Positions 1-9,675 of a stretch of 64,000 nucleotides of DNA are shown piece after piece. A model generated the notes under the pieces. The model searched no databases. It had not been told where the DNA came from and saw nothing but the letters and a program-made list of their open reading frames with translations. This DNA comes from Typhlomys cinereus (lineage: Eukaryota; Chordata; Mammalia; Rodentia; Platacanthomyidae): NCBI GenBank assembly GCA_023101885.1, contig JALPQD010000358.1:992001-1056000 (forward strand), in the 5' to 3' direction. The first letter of the stretch is position 1; every line of letters begins with the position of its first letter. Made by a program: the position numbers and the translations under genes.

Positions 1-88
1 CAAGCTCAAATCACCAACGTGGTATTACAATTATGAGGACAGAGATGAGACATTTGTAGAGGATGGCACTATCTGTGGTCCTGATATG
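1..88 (+). CDS. ADAM-family gene, cysteine-rich domain exon (partial, 5' end outside window)
   Basis: Reading from base 2, 29 codons are open and end at ATG followed by a GTAATT donor at 89-94. The peptide carries WYYNYEDRDETFVEDGTICG near its end, the V-x-D-G-T-x-C-G signature of the cysteine-rich domain of ADAM membrane proteins. These are multidomain surface proteins (prodomain, metalloprotease-like, disintegrin, cysteine-rich, EGF, transmembrane) used in adhesion and shedding; several act only in sperm. The exon ends in phase 0, matching the exon at 2206. Its acceptor lies outside the window. Which ADAM it is cannot be decided here; the sperm group (ADAM2/3/5/18/32) is the best guess because the later tail is short and non-proline-rich. 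Whether the metalloprotease site is intact is not visible. Confidence 0.85.
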
Positions 89-164
89 GTAATTAGAGCT
101 ACTTTAAATTGTTTCAAAATTATTTTTATGTTTTTATTCCTTTTGAAAAACATTTTAGTAAATA

Positions 165-960
165 TGTTTTCCCTATTTATTGTGGTAAAATGCACATAAA
201 AGTCCCATGCAACCATCTTGAAGTGTGTAATTTATTTGCATTAGGTTTATTTCCAATATACAGTCATTACTCCATCACCACTGTGCATCTCCATAACTCT
301 CTTCATCTTGTAAAACTGAAATTTCACCCCTGGAACAACAGCTGTCCCTCCTCCTCCTCAGTCCCTGGAGCCCTTTTCCTGTGCTCTGCTTCTGAATTCG
401 ATCACTGCAAGTTCCTCAGACTTGAAATCACTGCGTATTTGTTATTTGGTTGTTCTCTTGATCTTATTGACTCCCTCCATCACTACCCATTAATCTTTTG
501 CTGGTTCTCTTCCTCCTCAAGACAGTTTCTCCAGCTTTTTGCTCTTATGTTTTATATTTTCTATCGCCTTATTCTTTACTCTCTCATAGGCTGCTTTCTA
601 CTTTCATGTCCTACATATACACATGTATATATAAATTTATGTAGATTTAAATGTTTATAAATTTAAATCCAGTTTCTACATATGTGAGAAAATGATTAAC
701 AGCAGTTTGCTTAATCTGTATTACTTTGATTAACATTGTGATCTACAGTTCCACCCATTTCCTGAAAATGTCTTAATCTCATTTTTCCTTTATAGCTGAA
801 TCAAATTCTATAGTGTATGTACCACATATTCTTTATCCATTTATCTATTGATGGACTTTTGGGCTTGGTTCCTCTCTGAGCTCTTGTTAATAGTGAAACC
901 ATAAACATGGTTGTTCACATATCTGTAGTATGCTGACTTAGAATCCTTCAAACGTGTGTC
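165..960 (-). mobile_element. Old mammalian L1 3' end (L1M-type), antisense
   Basis: In antisense orientation the stretch resembles ancient mammalian L1 3' UTR (CATCTCCATAACTCTCTTCATC and following) and then the end of ORF2 (ATTCTATAGTGTATGTACCACATATTC, the YSTIKN-type region). It is heavily mutated and lies in the intron after the first exon. Confidence 0.55.
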
Positions 961-1034
961 CAGAAGTTTCATGCTTGACTCTTATGGTGAAGAAATTAAA
1001 AAATAAATCTATAAATCTGGTTTATTTATTTATT

Positions 1035-1160
1035 CAGTCAGTAAATGGAATAGGCAGTTCTCAAAGAAAGCAACATAAATGACCTGAAAATATTTGAAAA
1101 AGTGTTCAATATCTTTAATTATGGGGAATGCAAATTTAAACTATTCTGATTCCATTTCAT
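1035..1160 (+). mobile_element. Old L1 ORF2 fragment, sense
   Basis: GGCAGTTCTCAAAGAAAGCA and GGGAATGCAAATTTAAACT resemble the ORF2 C-terminal region of L1 on the + strand. It lies just beyond an antisense L1 end, as in a 5'-inverted (twin-primed) insertion. Confidence 0.4.
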
Positions 1161-2205
1161 CATACTACTATGACCAAATACCTGGTAACAAACAATTATA
1201 AAGGTTTCTTTTGGCTCATGGTGTAAGAGAGTATAATCTTACATGATGGGGAAGACACAGCAGAACATGCCTGTACATTACAGATCAAGAAGCAGAGAGG
1301 GGTGTGAAGCAAGGTGGGACTATAGATGTTATGATTCATCCCCCAGTGACCCACTTCTCTTAGTAAGGCATCAGTTCTAAAGGTTGTACAATGTCCCACA
1401 CAGTGTCAACATTCAGCATTCTGTTATTTGTCTCAAGATTTCAAGACTGAAAACTCTTGGCTCTTGATGTCCACATTACTTGTCTTATTCTGATGTCTGT
1501 CTGTGAGAGCTATTGACAGAACTATCTTAGTTGGAATTCAGGGATGTTTATTTTTAAAATACTTTTCAGGTAATCTGATGGTTTGTACTAACTTTCAATT
1601 TGACGCATGTAGGCAGGTCGCTGGGGGCATCTATGAAGGACTATCTAGATTGAGGCTAGCCTTAGGGCATGTCCATGAGGGATTACCTTGAAAAAAATTA
1701 ATTGCTGCAGGACCATTTCCTGGGTGGAGGGAAGAACTACATAAAATGCAGAGGTAAGTGGAGCACTAGTGTTCATCTCTCTTGCTTTTTGACTGTGAAA
1801 TGAAATGTTGCTAGTGCCTTCAGACTTCCTCTGCATTCCCATTGAATTTATTTTGTCCCAGGATCTTATTAAAGCAATGGAAAGAGGCCAAGAAAGACAA
1901 TTAGTGAATTTAAGAGACCATTCAAGTTATTTTCCACCTATTTATCCTTCCAAGAGGCCTTCTAGTACTAAATGGTATGGAAATAAAACTTTAAGCTCCT
2001 CACATTACTTTACTCTGTGAAGGTATAGACGTTATTGCAATGTAGTAACAATTACCATTTTTCTTTATTATAATGTCATAGATTTTAATCATATTTGTAA
2101 ATAATTTGAATTCTCTTCTTTTGGCATATCTTTGTTCCGTCCATGCTCACAGTCTCATTGCTTGATTGACTTTAATCTTGACTTTTTTTTTTTTTTTTGC
2201 TTCAG
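1161..2205. other. Intron sequence, no gene recognised
   Basis: 1165-1430 (GACCAAATACCTGGTAACAA, then GATGGGGAAGACACAGCAGA) looks like a decayed rodent interspersed repeat but I cannot name it. Nothing else is recognised up to the pyrimidine tract of the next ADAM exon. Confidence 0.35.
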
Positions 2206-2289
2206 TATTGCATGAGACTATCGTGCATAGAAGTTAGATTTCAAATAGATGCACGTTGTGATGCCACTAGAGACTGCTTCGACCATGGG
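2206..2289 (+). CDS. ADAM-family gene, cysteine-rich/EGF junction exon (28 codons, phase 0-0)
   Basis: A long pyrimidine tract (T18) and TTCAG acceptor precede the exon at 2206. The peptide starts YCMRLSCIEVRF and ends ARCDATRDCFDHG, the conserved lead-in to the ADAM EGF-like module. It contains four cysteines. Joining it in phase 0 to the first exon and to the exon at 3211 gives a continuous C-x-x-HG-x-C-N-N pattern. The 3' boundary is unusual: the exon stops at GGG and the intron begins GCAAGT, so this is a GC-AG intron. A GT four bases further on would be out of phase with the next exon. Splice choice is inferred from frame and family conservation. Confidence 0.85.
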
Positions 2290-2295
2290 GCAAGT
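2290..2295 (+). promoter_or_regulatory. GC-type 5' splice site (GCAAGT)
   Basis: The ADAM exon ends GGG|GCAAGT. GC donors are a known minor class (about 1% of mammalian introns) and usually keep a strong +3 to +6 match, as here (AAGT). Only this boundary keeps the downstream EGF-like exon in frame. Confidence 0.75.
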
Positions 2296-2361
2296 ATTGA
2301 TTTCAAGGACTGTGCTCTTAATAATTCAATAAACATTTTGGGAATTAAAAAAAAGAGTTAC

Positions 2362-2662
2362 GGAACTGGAGAGGTGGCTCAGGGGTTAAGCCTCTGCCTT
2401 GCAGGTGGAAGGTCCTGAGTTCAGATCCTAGACCCCACGTATAGACGCAGGGCGGAAGTGGAGGGGGGGCGGCCTGCGTTTCTGGTCCTGTAGGGCGGAG
2501 CCTGTGAATCCCAGGGCAGAGTAAAGGAGGAGGTGGAAGCGGTCCATGGTGGTTCTCGAATTCGTTCGTGGTTCTACATACACACACATACATACACAAA
2601 CATGCACACACGCATACATGCACACTTGAATAAATAATAATTTAAAAAAAATTTAAAAAATG
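2362..2662 (+). mobile_element. B2-type SINE (young-type body)
   Basis: It starts with a tRNA-like head (ACTGGAGAGGTGGCTCAGGG, an A-box-like motif; the B-box region is GTCCTGAGTTCAGATCC). A GC-rich body, a CA-rich stretch and an AATAAATAATAA tail with A-runs follow. It sits in the short intron between two ADAM exons, 73 bp after the GC donor. Confidence 0.85.
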
Positions 2663-3201
2663 AGTTGAAATTTGTCATTTTTCTGCTGTAAGGTCATATA
2701 TCAGTTCATATTTGCAGCTTCAGTCTTGTCTTCTTGAGAATCTTGCTAAACTATTCATTGGAAAAGATAATGAGGAAGCATTTTAAATAATTTTGGAGTT
2801 TTGATAAATGCATGAGGGCTGATGGATGGGGAAGTACAAGAAGATCTTTTATTACCATGTGACCACAATGATCCTATTTTCCAGTATGAAGGCAGAAGGT
2901 GGTAAATACAGGTCATTAACAATTCATTGCTAGCCTTGATAGACTGTTCTGTGAAGATATCAAATAAATGGAATGTTACTAGCAGTTGTGAAGTACTTGA
3001 GTCTGGCTATGGAGGAGTTGAAAAAATTAGGAAAAAGGGAAGAAATCGATTTGGCAACAACATCCACACACATTTTCTAAATAATGCACAATTATTTAGG
3101 GACAAATTATTTAAATTTCAAAAGGGAAATTTGATGAATTTACCTATTTAAATAAAATTTGTAGAATAAGATACTGTATGATAAGTTAGTCTATTTTTTG
3201 A

Positions 3202-3324
<123 letters not shown>

Positions 3325-3499
3325 TAGTCTTAGAACTTCATTGATTAAATGCAATGTGTGAGAATAAATAAATCATAGCTAACTAAATTGCAAAGTAACC
3401 GCTGTCAACTAATATGGCTTTATTTGTGAGATTAAAACATTATAAAGAATAAGTTTTTAACACCAGTTATCAGTATTGTAAAATGCCAGGCAGTTTTAA

Positions 3500-3795
3500 C
3501 TTCATTCATTCATTCATTTATTGTGGTTGTGCGTGTGTGATTGTGTATGTGTGTGTGTGTGTGTGTGTGTGTATCAAAGGACACTGTGTGTCCCTGTGGA
3601 AGTCCAGAGGTGACTTCAGAAATCATCCTGAATTGCTTCTTCCTTCTTTGCTTTGCTCTGGGATTTTTCAGGCTCAGAATAGGAGCAGGCCATCACCATT
3701 TCCACCTGACGTTTTTATGTGGGAACTAGTATCTGAACTCAAGATCTTCTGCTTTTAAAGGCAGAGTCTTAACCCTTGAGTCATCTCTCCATCCC
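3500..3795 (-). mobile_element. B2-type SINE, antisense, with target-site duplication
   Basis: An antisense tail and (GT)n precede a body ending in GTCTTAACCCTTGAGTCATC and TCTCCATCCC, the reverse of the tRNA-like head. It is flanked by an 18-bp duplication (AATGCCAGGCAGTTTTAA at 3482-3499 against one with a single mismatch at 3796-3813). It belongs to the older-looking body type (CACTGTGTGTCCCTGTGG). Confidence 0.85.
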
Positions 3796-3813
3796 AATGC
3801 CAGGCAATTTTAA

Positions 3814-5085
3814 AGCAGAAATTTCATTGCAGATAATTTAAACATTTTATTTAAGTAGTTGGTTTTGTACTTTCAACAATATTCCCAGTTTGAAATAGCC
3901 TTAGAAATCATTATTCTATTGATTCTTTGGAATCTTCTAAGCTGCCTTTTTTCCTGTGGACTTAATAATTCGATACCTTTCTCATTCTGCAGGGGTTTTA
4001 AGCTAATCTTTTGAAATTTCTTCATAAGCCTTTCATTGTTGCTGCTCCCGAACTGTATCCTGAGATCAAAGAACCACTGGTCAGAATGGGAAAACTATGA
4101 GGTCCCCAAACTCTAAAATTATCTAGCCCACTCAAAATAATTGTGAATTTAGATGCAAAAAAATGTTTATCACTTTAAAGCACTGCGCTGTTAGTGTTAT
4201 AGGGTGACTGCTTGCCAGGAGCAGAAGAAGCTCCAGACACAAAGACAATGAAAAGCTGATATTTGTTACTCCAGCTAGAAGACCCCAACTCTCTGATCAA
4301 AACTCATGAGCCAGAAGTGATGAAAGATGTGGAGGTACATATATTATATACACATCTTGCTTGAACAGATGCACTTGATCTACTTAAGAAATGTCACCGT
4401 TTTCCTAGATGACTAGCTACTGTATTTGCTAAGGAAGGGAAGCAGGAATGGATACTGAGGTAATCAGAAGCCATAAGAACTGATGTTTGTGGAGGGTAGG
4501 AGCCTTGGACTTTTATCCTTTGTGAGCTTTCTCTCAGCAACTTCTTATCCCAGTGGAAGGGAAGGGGGGCTAAAACAGGCTTTCAATAATATAGGCTTTT
4601 ATCAATATTTCAATCTATTTCATTAGGGAATGTGGTTAGAAACACAGGCAATACAAATTTGATTATTTAACTAGAATTTCAAATAAATTAGTTGTAATAA
4701 AGAAACTGAGAAAGACCTGTTTAATCTTTCTATTTATGTTTTTTGGTAAGATTTTGAGTTTTAAACTAGTTTTACTTATAAAATTATGAACCCTTTTTTA
4801 TTGAGTGGTTGTTGTAACACTTTGATAATCAATTAGGAGTCCTGCTTCTTTGCCATTGGTTGAGGGTAGGCTCATACTGAAAAGAATTTTTGGCCTGGAA
4901 GAGAAGGGTTCATAAAGCCAGAAATTATGGTTATATCATAAGTCAGCAGAAGGCACAATTAGAAAAAAAATCTTATAGTGTTGTAAGCATCATTGTTAGA
5001 CTTCTGTGAATAATAGGTGGCTGTTCACACATAATTAGCAAAGAAAATGAAGCCTGAGAACAGTACAGCATCTGCTCTGGATTTT
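3814..5085. other. Intron sequence, nothing recognised
   Basis: AT-rich unique-looking DNA with no exon-like open frame, RNA gene or clear repeat that I can identify. The right end may grade into retroviral pol debris. Confidence 0.4.
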
Positions 5086-5089
5086 CTGT

Positions 5090-5361
5090 GAGACTGGCCA
5101 TTGTTAGACATAGACTAGTTGTCAGAGGGCAACCTAGATCTTGCTACCTTCAATAACATGTAAGATGCCCTAATGAGAGCTATCAATATCTGCTAGTAAT
5201 GGTCTGCACGTTCTGTGGGTGGGTAAAAACCACCAAGACAGAGAAGGCTCAAGAACTGGCCCTGGTCTTAATCAAGGAGATTGTTCCATGCTTGGAGTTC
5301 CAGTTAGCACCAAATTAGATAATGCAGTTAGATAGTGGGCCAACAGTCATGAGCAAAGTTT
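5090..5361 (+). pseudogene. Class-I (gammaretrovirus-like) ERV integrase remnant, left part
   Basis: Translation of about 5180-5361 follows the catalytic core of gammaretroviral integrase: a leucine/valine-rich strand, an aromatic-GW segment, the TEKAQELALVLIKEIVP helix region and a degenerate DSGPT motif near 5333-5347. The first catalytic Asp position reads Cys, and an in-frame stop lies near 5320. The remnant is interrupted by an L1 at 5374 and resumes at 6823. It is dead sequence. Confidence 0.7.
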
Positions 5362-5373
5362 TCAGAGCACTTT

Positions 5374-6810
5374 CTTTAAAAATTATTATTTTTTTCCACT
5401 CATACAAACTTAATAGGTACCTTGGTCCCCTCCGGACTCCCTTGCTTCCTCCCCCCTTTTCCCCTTCCTTTCAGTCATTCCCTCCCTTTTTCCCAGTACT
5501 CTCCTCCCCCCCCCCCCAAATCCCTGGAGTATCCTTTAGTGTGAATGTCAAACTTCCCTCTGGGTCCTCCACTCTAATGAGGTGTAAGGACTCAGTGGCA
5601 TTGCCTAGAGCCCTTTCTTGGGTTCCCCTTCAGTATGGGAACACTATTATGACTGTTAATCCCTTGCCTCTAAGGATCCTAGTGCCTGTGATCCATGCTA
5701 GACTTTGGGGGAGTCATTGATATGTCAGTCATTGCACAGGTTATGCAAAATCCTATTATGGTTACTTTGGCCCTAACTTGTGTGGAATATCTTGCATATC
5801 ATTGCTCCTCCCCATATTTAGGCTCTTACAATCTCACCACTCCCTCTTCTGCAAATTTCCCTGAGCTTTAGGATGGGGAGAGATTTGGCTGGTCTGGTTC
5901 CAGGTGATTAATGTAGGATCTCTAATGTTCTGAATTATGGCTTGTTGTTTTTTTCAGTTTTGCTGTTCCTGAACCACCCTTGGCTCCATTCTGATGGGTA
6001 TTGAATGTCACCCCCTAGCCAGAGATAAAAGCTGTTCAAATAGAGTCTTATTATAAGCGTAGATTCAAAGGTAGATGGAATAAGAGTAGGAGACTGCGGT
6101 GAGGGGGATCAGTTTCCCATTTGCAGGATGGTTACCATCTATCTACCAGACTCTATGCCCTGACTGACTGGTGAGATCAAACCCCCTCAATTGCAAGTGA
6201 CCAGGAAGGAAAGTCTGTGAGCTTAACCAGATGTCTCACTATTTACTTGCAGTAGTTGATGGTGGCCTATTTTCTCTGCTGCAGCATGATTCCCTCTCTC
6301 CTTGTTTCTGGGGGCTGGGGGCTCTTCTTCCCCTTCCCTTCTGTTTATAATCTTTGCAATTACTGTAAGTATTACAAAGATTTATCTTTGAGTATGTCAC
6401 TAAGTGGGTTTGGTAGTAGGATCCACCTATTAGGAAGTACATATGGCACTTAATTTTCTATGTCTGAGATACTTCACTTAATATAATTTTTTCTAATTCC
6501 ATCCATTTCTCAGCAAATTTCATTAATTCATCTTTTTTGATGGCTGAGTAATATTCCATTGTATAAATGAAGCACATTTTCCTTATCCACTCTTCAACTG
6601 ATGGGCATTTGGGTTGATTCCATGACTTTGCTATTGAAAATAGTGCTGCTATGAACATGGTTGTGTTTATGCCATTGAGGTGAATTTTTGCTTTATGGAG
6701 CTTATTCCCAAAAGTGGAATAGCAGGGTCATATGGAATTTCAATCTTTAACTTTTTTAAGAATTGCCAGGTTGATCACCAGAGTGGTTGTATAAGCCTGC
6801 ATCCCCACCA
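5374..6810 (-). mobile_element. 5'-truncated L1, antisense, with 12-bp target-site duplication
   Basis: A T-rich start (antisense tail) is followed by the pyrimidine-rich L1 3' UTR including C11 at about 5506-5516, then the ORF2 C-terminus (minus-strand 6458-6658, with YTMEYYSAIKKDEL and SEVSQT). The insertion is bracketed by TCAGAGCACTTT at 5362-5373 and 6811-6822. It split an older ERV integrase, which gives relative age: ERV before this L1. Confidence 0.9.
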
Positions 6811-6822
6811 TCAGAGCACTTT

Positions 6823-7215
6823 GTATCATGAACAATCATGTTCAACCATGAAAGTCATCTGGACAAATGGAAATAATGAGCAGAACTTTGAGGTGATCTT
6901 GACTGAATATTGCCAAAAGAGGCCTACCATGGCCAGAACTCCTGCCCCTGGTACTGTTCAGTCTTGCTGCACCCTTTGAATAGATGGCTTCTCTCCTTTT
7001 GAGATGCCTTTCAGATGACCTCCTCTCTTACTGCCAAGAGAGAGGGGAGATCTCTGAGAGTTAAGACAGACCTATCTCCAGAAATATCTGGAGGGCTTAA
7101 TTAATGAAGCATGAGCTTTTGCACAGGAGCTAAAACGTCCCCATATACTAGAGACTGGCTCTAAAGAGAAGTTATAGTTAAAGGTAACCTAGATCCCAGT
7201 TGGAAGGGCTCAGTG
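6823..7215 (+). pseudogene. Class-I ERV integrase remnant, right part
   Basis: This continues the integrase interrupted by the L1: a degenerate SSGQ-like segment at about 6853-6870, then a domain ending in a PSWKGSVIFKVVG-type motif (about 7190-7230) that corresponds to the C-terminal SH3-like part of gammaretroviral integrase. Several stops and frameshifts are present. Confidence 0.65.
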
Positions 7216-7419
7216 ATCTTCAAAGTTGTGGGTATGAAGTCACTGAAGAAAATGATGACGTGCTCATTTAGCTTCTTGAGTTTGTCTTGTATACCCATTA
7301 ACCTATTTGGGATGATTGCCAACAGCTTCTGGCTGTTCATGGCTGAAGAACATGATAGAATGAGACTAGGGAACCAAAAGGTGGCTTTTGGGTTGGGAGA
7401 AATTTCTTTTCCAGATGGC

Positions 7420-7880
7420 GATGCCCATATAGAGCGAGTCTTCCCATGTGAGAAGCATGATTGGGACCCCCACACAGGCAGAGATAAGGAGGATCTGGAC
7501 AACTTTCACCAAGTCCTGTTAGGAAGGAAACCCACTAATTTCTCTAAGGTAATCGAGGTGATTCAAGAACCACAAAAACTGCCTGCTGGGTTTTTTTGAA
7601 CACCTGAGGGAGGCTTACTGGGTTTTTATCCCAATAGACTCTGGTGTACCTGAAAATCGGCAAGATAAAAACATTGCTTTTGTTGCCCAGTTAGCCCCTG
7701 ATATAAGGAAAAATTTACAAAAGTTAAAAAGATTTAAAGGAATGAATAGGTCTCAGTTGCTAGAAATCACCAAGAAAATTTTAAATAACCATGTCACCAT
7801 AGAGGAAAGACAGAATAAGAAACTAGCAAAGACAATGGTGCTGGCTTTAAAGAAATCTAAAACTGATGAGATTAGGAGGT
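7420..7880 (+). pseudogene. Class-I ERV gag capsid remnant
   Basis: The reading frame around 7480-7880 gives a DLDNFHQVLL segment, then KPTNFSKVIEV and, after one frameshift near 7595, HLREAYWVFIPIDSG and an AFVAQLAPDIRKNLQKL block. Order and spacing match the capsid C-terminal half and major homology region of gammaretrovirus-like Gag. It lies immediately downstream of integrase remains, an order no intact provirus has. Confidence 0.7.
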
Positions 7881-8029
7881 GAAGACAGGAAGACAGGAAA
7901 ATAGGGGGTGGGGGAGAAAGAAGGGAGAAAAAAATGCTTTGTTTTCCCTCCCACTGGCATCAATTAGCCAGCCCATTTTCACTTTTGAATGGGCTGACTC
8001 TGAAGGGGATTATATGGAGCAACTAACCT

Positions 8030-8720
8030 GGACTAGGTTGCCCCAGAGATGACAAAACTCCCTGACCTTGTTTGATAAGGCCTTAAGTACAGCTCTCTCA
8101 GAGTCATGAATTTACCCTGCTGCAATATGTGAATGATATTATCACCACTGTGACTGTGGAGGACTGCTTCAGAGCCAAGAGGGACTCCTACAGAGACTCC
8201 AGACAATGGGATACTGCATGTCAGCAAAGAAAGCCAACTCTGTGAGTCTTCATGTCACATACCTGGGTTATCCCCAAGAAGCCAGCAAGTATAACCTGCC
8301 TTAAAGCTGTCCTTCAGCCGTCCTTCAGATACCAGCACCAGAGACTAAAAACATGAGTCCCTGGGAGCAATGGGTTCTTATCACTTATGGGTTTTTGGAT
8401 TTGCTGAGATTGACAAAGTACTGCATGCCGACCTAAAGGGAATGCAGCCTCTGATGGGGACTGGGAAAAAGAGCAAGAGGCTTTTACAAACCTCAAAAGA
8501 GCCTTTTGGTGTCAGCACAATCCTTGACATTCCCTGATGTCCCCAAGCTATTCCATCTGTTCACAGATGAGGCTCAAGGTATAGCCAACAGGCTACAACT
8601 CAATCTTTAGGGCTATGGACCTTAGAGCCCACCTGGAAGTTTCCATTTTAAACTCTGAGCTGGCACAGTTTTGGTCTGTTAGTCTTAGCAATAGTCTTGG
8701 TAGGTCTTATATCCTAAGTC
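8030..8720 (+). pseudogene. Class-I ERV reverse transcriptase / RNase H remnant
   Basis: From about 8100 the translation contains LLQYVNDIITTVTVEDC, i.e. the YVDD polymerase motif changed to YVND, followed by a thumb-like region (VTYLGY-type segment at about 8255-8275) and, from 8513, an ALTFPDVPKLFHLFTDEAQG-like RNase H start. Protease and the first half of RT are missing between the gag remnant and this piece. Multiple frame breaks; non-functional. Confidence 0.72.
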
Positions 8721-9084
8721 GAAGATTTCTACTGTATTTATATTGTGAGGGTAATGTATATTTTTACTTTTTGTGAGCAAACTGTATTTTTTATTAACAA
8801 ATCTCCGTTTGTATAAACATAATGAGTGGTTGTCCCTCTCTTCTCTATCCTTTCTCCTTCTTCCTTTCCTCTTCGTCTCTCCCCCCTTTCTTTCCCTTCT
8901 TCCCCTCCCTTCATCAATCTATCTCTTTGCCTTTTACACTGGTACATTATTCATTCTTCAACTATTAGACATCAAGGTGGGTTCCATTTCTTTTATATAA
9001 TGAAAAGAACTGTTATGAACTTGGTTGCACATGATTCTGTCGCAGGATGCAGTGTTCTTTGAGATATTCCCAACAGTGCTGTCA

Positions 9085-9520
9085 TGGTTTGAAATGTTTC
9101 CCCCACAGTCTCATGTGTTTGGAAAAGTCACGGCACCTTTGAGAGGTAGAGCCTTGCTGGAGGAAGGTGGTCACAGGGGATGGGCCTTGAAGTGGATTAG
9201 TTCCACCCTACCAAGAACATCTGATACCACAATGTGAAGTGCTTTGAGTTTGAGAGATATCGGTACCAGAAAAGTAGGGTGTTGCTATGTGAGACTAAGA
9301 GAATTTGGTAGAAAAAGTGAACTTGTTTGTAAAGCTGAGAGAAGCTGAGCCCAGAAGTATGGCCAGTGCTGTGATATGGCTAGTAATGTGCCTTTGGAAC
9401 TATTTGTTGAAAGAAATATGGAGAACTTTGGGACTTGTGTCTTGTTGATCAGACCAAATGGGCCTTTCTCGTGAGAGCTTTGAAGAAAGCAATGCTGTGA
9501 GAGATGCAGGCATATTGGAT
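9085..9520. repeat. Probable rodent interspersed repeat, family not identified
   Basis: TGTCATGGTTTGAAATGTTT, GGTAGAGCCTTGCTGGAGGA and GGTCACAGGGGATGGGCCTT resemble a common rodent non-autonomous repeat, but I cannot name it safely. It interrupts the old L1. Confidence 0.35.
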
Positions 9521-9675
9521 TTTGTTGAAATCTTTTTCAGTATAAATTAAGAGAATCGTGATTCTTTGCTTTTGTTTATATGGTGAATTACATTTATCAG
9601 TTTACATATATTGAACCAACCTTGTGTTTCTGGAATAAACTCATCTGTTCATAGTGGATAATCTTTTTGATGTGC

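Noticed and set aside
109..660. 183-codon + strand frame
   Set aside because: It reads through antisense old L1 3' UTR sequence and the end of the first ADAM intron; no domain and no splice logic.
2294..2299. GT donor alternative (GTATTG) for the ADAM exon
   Set aside because: Using it leaves the exon in phase 1, which would shift the conserved EGF-like exon out of frame.
2345..2625. Overlapping minus-strand frames rich in Pro or Cys/Val
   Set aside because: These are the SINE body and its CA repeat; the same frames recur at every SINE copy in the window.
7161..7502. Minus-strand 113-codon frame across the gag/integrase junction
   Set aside because: It is antisense to recognisable ERV remains that read on the + strand.
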